From contig CBFIDE010000023.1 of the NCBI GenBank assembly GCA_965661265.1, positions 1 through 28,729 of the forward strand: 28,729 bases of DNA. Reading direction: 5' to 3'. The DNA is from CBFIDE01 sp965661265 (GTDB lineage Bacteria > Bacteroidota > Bacteroidia > Flavobacteriales > Schleiferiaceae). Positions 24,661 through 28,729 of the stretch are shown here, one piece after another. Made by a program: the position numbers and the translations under genes. The notes under the pieces were generated by a model. The model was not told the DNA's origin, made no database searches, and was given only the letters and a program-made list of their open reading frames with translations. Numbering within the stretch: the stretch's first letter is position 1; every line of letters starts with the position of its first letter.

Positions 24661-25314
24661 ATGACTAAAAAAGTAGTTAATTTCATTCTAGGAACAGGCC
24701 TAATTATGCTTTCAGCCTGCGGACCTTCTCAACAAATAACTGGAACTTGGGTTAATCAAGAGCAGAAAGTGGAGCCTTATGGAGAAGTATTTGTTTATGC
24801 TATTACAGCTCGTTTAGATACAAAGCTTAAAACTGAACAAGCTTTTACTAGTTCTTTAGCTAAATATGGCGTAACTGCAATGGAAAGTAATAAAAGCTTA
24901 CCGCCGAGTATGCCTAAAGGTGAAGAAGCCATTCAGATTATTGTCGCCAAAGCGAAGAGTGCAGGAGCTACTGCCATCCTAACTGCTACTATGATTGATG
25001 CTCAATCAGAAACTCGTTATGTACAAGGAACAACTAGTTATAATCCAATGCCTTATTACGGTGGATATTATGGCTCATTTGGGGGATACTACGGATATGC
25101 ATCACCATATGCTTATGATCCAGGGTATTATACTACAGATAAAACCTATTTTCTTGAGGCCAATTTATATGATATTGAAACACAAACATTAATCACTAGT
25201 ATACAATCTGAGGCTTATAATCCAGGTGGATTAGACAAAAGCGTTCAAACGTATGCTAATATTATAAGTGCTCAACTTAATAAGGAAGGTTTACTCGCCA
25301 AGTCTAACGATTAA
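24661..25314 (+). CDS. Lipoprotein with a Gly/Tyr-rich segment
   Basis: This is a 217-residue predicted lipoprotein (lipobox LSAC, Cys20). Residues ~40-115 look like an alpha/beta domain (VFVYAITARLDTKLKTEQAFTSSL... then GATAILTATMIDA), in the manner of small DUF4136-like or curli-assembly-like lipoproteins. A Tyr/Gly/Pro-rich segment (residues ~126-160, PYYGGYYGSFGGYYGY and similar) interrupts the fold before a final strand-helix unit (YFLEANLYDIETQTLITSIQ). It is not the same protein as the DUF4136 lipoprotein on the opposite strand, but both share the layout lipobox, alpha/beta domain, aromatic-glycine insert, return strand. The function is unknown. Its 3' end overlaps the convergent barrel gene by 24 nt. 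Confidence 0.78.
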   Translation: MTKKVVNFILGTGLIMLSACGPSQQITGTWVNQEQKVEPYGEVFVYAITARLDTKLKTEQAFTSSLAKYGVTAMESNKSLPPSMPKGEEAIQIIVAKAKSAGATAILTATMIDAQSETRYVQGTTSYNPMPYYGGYYGSFGGYYGYASPYAYDPGYYTTDKTYFLEANLYDIETQTLITSIQSEAYNPGGLDKSVQTYANIISAQLNKEGLLAKSND

Positions 25315-25896
25315 TCCTCCACCCATATAAAACTGGAAAATCGTGCTGTAGGTGCTAACACCACCTCCAGCACCTCCAGAACCCGCCCAAAAGCTGATTC
25401 CAGCACCTTGAACTGGCATTTGAAGGCCCATATTTAGGTGAATTCCTAGAAAGTCAGTTAACATAATTTTTGTACCTAATTCTCCACCAATAGCGAATCT
25501 AACTCTAGTAGAATACTCATTGGTAACGTCTTCAATTATAGCAGCACCCAGTTTCATTCCTGCAAAAGGAATAACTTTATCATTTACTGGGAACAATCTA
25601 TAAGGCGCTAATTGAACATAATGTACACGTACATTCACAACATCTCTTCCATAAGGAAAGCTTTGTTTTACATTCAAGATAGATTCTTGGTTCGTATACT
25701 CTACTCGCACCTCATAATTAGGTCTCACTTCAAAGCCTAAGCTTAACCCCCAAGTATAAGATCCATAGATTCTAGCATCACCATAATCAATTTGAAAACT
25801 ATCATCAAAAGTATAGGCAGCTTGTTGCTTTATTTCTACCTGAGCTTGAGAAAGCGTAGTAAGTCCCAAGGCAATAAAAAGTAATAATTTTTTCAT
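25291..25896 (-). CDS. Small outer-membrane beta-barrel protein
   Basis: This is a 201-residue secreted protein with signal peptide MKKLLLFIALGLTTLSQAQ. The mature part shows regularly alternating strands (ARIYGSYTWGLSLGFEVRP, YEVRVEYTNQES, VNVRVHYVQLAPYRLF, VIPFAGMKLGAAI, VRFAIGGELGTKIM) and ends in IFQFYMGGGLIVRLGE, consistent with an eight-stranded barrel. A Gly/Ser-rich loop (WAGSGGAGGG) precedes the last strand. I choose the ATG at 25896; the longer frame to 25926 would overlap the upstream gene, and its extra residues precede a complete signal peptide. It is the last gene of a four-gene minus-strand unit. Its specific role is unknown. Confidence 0.78.
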   Translation of the reverse strand: MKKLLLFIALGLTTLSQAQVEIKQQAAYTFDDSFQIDYGDARIYGSYTWGLSLGFEVRPNYEVRVEYTNQESILNVKQSFPYGRDVVNVRVHYVQLAPYRLFPVNDKVIPFAGMKLGAAIIEDVTNEYSTRVRFAIGGELGTKIMLTDFLGIHLNMGLQMPVQGAGISFWAGSGGAGGGVSTYSTIFQFYMGGGLIVRLGE

Positions 25897-25903
25897 CTCT
25901 AAA

Positions 25904-26503
25904 TTAATTTGCGAATAGAATACCAAAGTTAATGTTTAAGCCACTATAGCTATCCATTTGATAGATATCTGTATCGATATTAGTGTATTGATAACTTATT
26001 CCTAGTTTAAAATAACTTCCATCTCTATTTACTGGTCTATATAAAAGCTCAATTCCTGGCTTGAAACTTAGTCCCCACTCTTCTTGATATAAGTTATAGG
26101 TACTAAAGTAAACGTTATAGTCAGAGTACATTGTTCCTATTCCTGCAGTTAACACAGGAGTAATCGGGCCAACCGTCTCAATCATATATCTATAATGCAT
26201 CATGAAGTTCATTGTTTTCTGATACTTATAAAGATCTGTAGTTATGGTTACATTCTCTAAATCATAAGTCTCTCTTGCTGTATAGTCATCATAACCACTC
26301 ACTCCAAAAGTTCCACCTAAGGTCATATTAGGTGCGATTTCAGCATGATATCCAAATTCAAAACCTGAAAAACTTGTTTTGCTTATAAAATCTCTTTGTG
26401 CTAATGGTGAGCTTATTACCCAATCAACAGAGAAATAGGTTTCTTCCTGAGCTTGAGAATTTAAGCCAAAGGCTACAGCAAATATTAATATTAGTTTTTT
26501 CAT
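25904..26503 (-). CDS. Small outer-membrane beta-barrel protein
   Basis: This is a 199-residue secreted protein with signal peptide MKKLILIFAVAFGLNSQAQ and a barrel-like mature part (FSGFEFGYHAEIAPNMTLGGTFGVSGY, MNFMMHYRYMIE, PVLTAGIGTMYSDY, YFKLGISYQYTNID) ending in LNINFGILFAN. Its start overlaps the stop of the upstream DUF4136 gene by one base (TAATG), and the next barrel gene begins 7 nt after its stop, so all three are likely translated from one message. It is related in style to the neighbouring barrel, but a clear duplication cannot be shown by eye. The function is unknown. Confidence 0.78.
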   Translation of the reverse strand: MKKLILIFAVAFGLNSQAQEETYFSVDWVISSPLAQRDFISKTSFSGFEFGYHAEIAPNMTLGGTFGVSGYDDYTARETYDLENVTITTDLYKYQKTMNFMMHYRYMIETVGPITPVLTAGIGTMYSDYNVYFSTYNLYQEEWGLSFKPGIELLYRPVNRDGSYFKLGISYQYTNIDTDIYQMDSYSGLNINFGILFAN

Positions 26504-27312
26504 TAGTTCTTTGAGATATAAGGTGATTGATCAAAGGCTTGATTAATAGATTCTAAAGTACTTGAAACAGGGTCATTAGTTGAATAAACTTCTCCTAGTA
26601 TTGCATTCCAAGAAATAACTAACTGTTCTAAATCTGGGTCAGTTCTTTGCAAGTCAACCATATCAATTACAATGGTACCTGTTTTATAAATACTGACGTA
26701 AGAATATGGATAGTAATATCCGTAGCCAGGATAGCCCCAATAGCCGCCACCCCAATAACCAGGGTAGCCCCACCAATAGCCNNNNNNNNNNNNNNNNNNN
26801 NNNNNNNNNNNNNNNNNNNNNNNNNNNNNNNNNNNNNNNNNNNNNNNNNNNNNNNNNNNNNNNNNNNNNNNNNNNNNNNNATATGGATAGTAATATCCGT
26901 AGCCAGGATAGCCCCAATAGCCGCCACCCCAATAACCAGGGTAGCCCCACCAATAGCCAGGATATCCTGAGGAAACCGCGTTCAGTCTCTTCAACAAACT
27001 AACAGTAAGCGCAACATCTGCAGTTGTTGGGTCAGTAACTTGCGTATAACCCCTAGCGTTCATGTTTTGAATAAGCTCATTTATAATTTGAACCGTAGTA
27101 TCATTCTTAAACTTATCTGGATCACTAGGTACATCAGATATAAAGGCAACAGAGTCTGGGATAAAATAGGTAGCATAATTAGAAAAATCTGCTGATTCAT
27201 CATAAGCAGTAGCTACAAAGAACTCCTGTTCCAGTTCAGTTAAATTTGGTCTTTTTACGCATGCATTGAGCACAGTAAATATCGCGCCAAGCAATAGAAT
27301 TCTTTTCATCAT
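26503..27312 (-). CDS. DUF4136 lipoprotein with Gly/Tyr/Trp-rich insert, interrupted by an assembly gap
   Basis: This is a predicted lipoprotein (lipobox LNAC, Cys18) with a DUF4136 domain: FSNYATYFIPDSV, then INELIQNMNARGYTQV and ADVALTVSLL, and after the insert YKTGTIVIDMVDLQ, with WNAILGEVY near the end. Between the two halves lies an insert rich in Gly, Tyr, Trp and Pro (GYPGYWWGYPGYW and similar). A run of 99 N interrupts it, bounded on both sides by an identical 78-bp (26-codon) sequence. The frame is kept across the gap (269 residues as drawn). If the two flanks are one and the same sequence, the protein would be 210 residues. DUF4136 function is not established; the insert resembles a proline/glycine aromatic loop. 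It is the second gene of the minus-strand unit, 8 nt after the BamA-like gene. Confidence 0.82.
   Translation of the reverse strand: MMKRILLLGAIFTVLNACVKRPNLTELEQEFFVATAYDESADFSNYATYFIPDSVAFISDVPSDPDKFKNDTTVQIINELIQNMNARGYTQVTDPTTADVALTVSLLKRLNAVSSGYPGYWWGYPGYWGGGYWGYPGYGYYYPYXXXXXXXXXXXXXXXXXXXXXXXXXXXXXXXXXGYWWGYPGYWGGGYWGYPGYGYYYPYSYVSIYKTGTIVIDMVDLQRTDPDLEQLVISWNAILGEVYSTNDPVSSTLESINQAFDQSPYISKN
26704..26781. repeat. 78-bp direct repeat, copy 1 (left of gap)
   Basis: This 78-nt sequence ends exactly at the N run and is identical to 26881-26958. On the minus strand it encodes a 26-residue Gly/Tyr/Trp-rich unit of the DUF4136 lipoprotein. Confidence 0.95.
26782..26880. other. Assembly gap (99 N)
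   Basis: This is a run of 99 undetermined bases inside the DUF4136 gene. The 78 bases before it and the 78 bases after it are identical, as expected where two contigs with overlapping ends were scaffolded without being merged. Confidence 0.98.
26881..26958. repeat. 78-bp direct repeat, copy 2 (right of gap)
   Basis: This repeat begins exactly after the N run and is identical to 26704-26781. Beyond 26958 the sequence continues with a further related GYPGY-type codon group and then unique sequence. Confidence 0.95.
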
Positions 27313-27320
27313 TTGTATGT

Positions 27321-28454
27321 TTAAAAGGCTTCACCAATAAAGAAGTAAAATCCATTTCCTTCTTCCGTAAATGCCACGTCAAATCTAGTGTAAATATCCT
27401 TATCAGGAAAGAGAAGAAACTGTAAACCGACGCCGCCTGCAAGAAGAGTTTCGTTAAAATTAAATCCTTTTTCCATATTGTAAACATTGCCTGCTGAAGC
27501 AAAAATATTGGCTCCAATCCTTTTAGTAAAGCCTAAATTAAGAGGGAGAAATCTGTATTCCATTTGAGCGGCAATATAATTATTATCGCGGTAACGCCCT
27601 AAATAATAGCCTCTCATAAGACTCTCGCCGCCCATTAGAGCGAGCATATTAAAAGGAATCTCATTTCCGTCTGTAAATTGACCATAAGCCTGAGCAGCAA
27701 ATACATCACGTTTATTCACAGACTTATAATACCTCACATCGATAATTCCTTGATTGAAATTATAGTCCCCTCCCCAATGTGCACCATAATTCAAAAAGGC
27801 TAGCTCTGTATAAAAACCTTCTCTAACGTTTAAGACATTCTCTCTTTCGTCATAAATAACACCCCAACCAAAGCCAATATTCAGACTTCCATCTGAGGCA
27901 ATTGGCAAAATTCGATCAACTGTAGGAATACCATCTGACCATTGAAAATCAGCATCTTGTAAATATTCCAAATCAAACTCCAATCCTGTATAAAGAGCTC
28001 CACTTAGCTTTCTTAAAACTCTTTCCTTGATCAAAGTAAAATTGCCCTCTACTAAGGCTAGGTGCTCATCTTGGGTGTCAAATCCTTGTCCAAAATATAA
28101 TAATGGAAATTGCTGATATCTTATTCTGCCTAGATAGAACCAATCATTTCTATCCGTATAGATAGCGTGATCAAACCAAATTCCAAATTGATCATTCACG
28201 GTATAGAAGGCAAATGTACTTACTTCAGAAAGTCTATTCTTCAGGTTCTCTTTTGCATTAAACACATACAGACCGCTAATTCCAAACTCCCAACTAGTTT
28301 CAGGAGTAAATGCTAATGTTGGATAAGCAATAAACCGTTTCTCAGCTGATATTACCGTATCGGCCATAAAAGTTTGGAAGTACTTATTAGCTAAGGATTG
28401 CCCGACAAGGACCTTAGCCATAATTAGTAAAAAAAAAGACAAATATGCTTTCAT
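27321..28454 (-). CDS. BamA/TamA-family (surface antigen) outer-membrane barrel without POTRA
   Basis: This is a 377-residue secreted protein with a signal peptide (MKAYLSFFLLIMAKVLVGQS) that goes directly into a barrel of the bacterial surface antigen (Omp85 C-terminal) type. Family features include FIAYPTLAFTPETSWEFGISG at the start of the barrel, GVIYDERENVLNVREGFY (the D-x-R-x-N-x-L...GxY pattern) near 199-215, and the loop-6 motif LMRGYYLGRYRDNN starting at 279, followed by YIAAQMEYRF and a C-terminal FYFFIGEAF with terminal Phe. No POTRA domain is present, so a role in classical barrel assembly is unlikely; short relatives are often called patatin-associated or simply outer-membrane proteins. 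It heads the four-gene minus-strand unit with the DUF4136 lipoprotein and two small barrels. Confidence 0.85.
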   Translation of the reverse strand: MKAYLSFFLLIMAKVLVGQSLANKYFQTFMADTVISAEKRFIAYPTLAFTPETSWEFGISGLYVFNAKENLKNRLSEVSTFAFYTVNDQFGIWFDHAIYTDRNDWFYLGRIRYQQFPLLYFGQGFDTQDEHLALVEGNFTLIKERVLRKLSGALYTGLEFDLEYLQDADFQWSDGIPTVDRILPIASDGSLNIGFGWGVIYDERENVLNVREGFYTELAFLNYGAHWGGDYNFNQGIIDVRYYKSVNKRDVFAAQAYGQFTDGNEIPFNMLALMGGESLMRGYYLGRYRDNNYIAAQMEYRFLPLNLGFTKRIGANIFASAGNVYNMEKGFNFNETLLAGGVGLQFLLFPDKDIYTRFDVAFTEEGNGFYFFIGEAF

Positions 28455-28558
28455 CTAATTCTAAGTTCAGCCCATTCGAGGCCTTGTATTATAATATCAA
28501 TTGGTATCTTGCAGCCACAAATAACATATATTTATTTCTTAGTCAAGAGCTTATTATT

Positions 28559-28729
28559 ATGAAATTTAGATTATTTATTTTTCTTTTTTTTAGCGCCATT
28601 TCCTTTACTAATGCTCAAAGTATAAATGATCAAGTTGAGACTTTAATTGATGAGGGCGGAAATTATCAAGACTATAAAGTAATTAAGAAGGCTAAGATTT
28701 TGGAACTTCAGCAAAATATTAGTGATTCT
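28559..28729 (+). CDS. Secreted protein with probable coiled coil, 3'-truncated by the window edge
   Basis: The first 57 codons of a gene run off the window end. It opens with a signal peptide, MKFRLFIFLFFSAISFTNAQ, and continues with SINDQVETLIDEGGNYQDYKVIKK and a heptad-like helical stretch (AKILELQQNISDS). This opening resembles Bacteroidota secreted coiled-coil proteins that, as I recall, are often mislabelled as tRNA (guanine-N1)-methyltransferase. Nothing here supports an enzymatic role. It is divergent from the BamA-like gene, with 104 nt between them, in which I see no convincing TAnnTTTG box in either direction. Confidence 0.7.
   Translation, partial: MKFRLFIFLFFSAISFTNAQSINDQVETLIDEGGNYQDYKVIKKAKILELQQNISDS

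Noticed and set aside
24995..25192. Second reading frame inside the Gly/Tyr-rich lipoprotein
   Set aside because: It arises from the repetitive codons of the lipoprotein; there is no signal, promoter or family resemblance.
25897..25926. Upstream start of the last barrel gene
   Set aside because: It precedes a complete signal peptide and would overlap the 3' end of the upstream gene.
26647..27002. Plus-strand and alternative minus-strand reading frames across the N run
   Set aside because: They exist only because the N stretch and the GC-rich repeat contain no stops; the DUF4136 frame explains the region.
28455..28558. Possible divergent promoters between the BamA-like gene and the last gene
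   Set aside because: Only imperfect TATCTTG-type matches were seen, with no exact TAnnTTTG box in either direction.
1..28729. Mobile element, CRISPR, toxin-antitoxin, prophage or defence genes
   Set aside because: No transposase, integrase, repeat-spacer array, restriction enzyme or other typical signature was found; all well-supported genes are housekeeping or envelope genes.

Overview
The window is a gene-dense, AT-rich chromosomal segment from a member of the Bacteroidota, most likely a flavobacterium-like marine or aquatic lineage (the order is not resolved from sequence alone). Support for this comes from two proteins with C-terminal type IX secretion (T9SS) type A sorting domains, a GWxTD-domain lipoprotein, a DUF4369/thioredoxin lipoprotein, YtxJ of the bacillithiol system, many small outer-membrane barrels, and several promoters with the Bacteroidota -7 box TAnnTTTG (two of them with a well-placed -33 TTG). 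No tRNA, rRNA, CRISPR array, insertion sequence, integrase or phage gene was recognised. The content looks mostly like core genome, and no intergenic stretch exceeds about 120 bases.

Layout. (1) 3-3330, plus strand: 3' end of lpxK, then gatB and a thioredoxin-like lipoprotein, closely spaced. (2) 3336-7656, minus strand: gapA and a 1085-residue T9SS-exported Asp-box/sortilin-type propeller protein, separated by a terminator. (3) 7712-9804, minus strand: a compact four-gene unit of a 40-residue lipoprotein, ytxJ, a secreted probable outer-membrane protein and lipA, with a -7 box upstream. (4) 9902-16744, plus strand: ung, a BamA/TamA-like protein, a GWxTD lipoprotein, rlmB and an M1 metallopeptidase with a T9SS tail, joined by short overlaps. 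(5) 16755-19376, minus strand: valS, whose stop lies in a perfect 16-bp hairpin shared with the M1 gene. (6) 19521-22450, plus strand: a DUF1573 protein with its own promoter and terminator, then an aminotransferase, murB and a small cysteine-containing membrane protein. (7) 22447-23466, minus strand: apbE, divergent from a small GNAT-fold protein at 23579. (8) 23918-28454: a cell-envelope cluster made of two converging units, each combining beta-barrel proteins with a lipoprotein that carries a Gly/Tyr-rich segment. (9) 28559 to the end: the start of a secreted, probably coiled-coil protein.

How the genes fit together. Housekeeping enzymes (lipid A, peptidoglycan, tRNA charging, glycolysis, lipoate, DNA repair, rRNA methylation) are interleaved with envelope proteins in short operons, as is common in Bacteroidota. 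The least explained part is 23.9-28.5 kb. It includes an assembly gap (99 N) whose flanks are an identical 78-bp sequence; this looks like an unmerged contig overlap inside the Gly/Tyr/Trp-rich region of a DUF4136 lipoprotein. I did not find a convincing undescribed defence or mobile system. The best candidates for follow-up are the barrel/aromatic-lipoprotein cluster and the small-lipoprotein/YtxJ/LipA operon.
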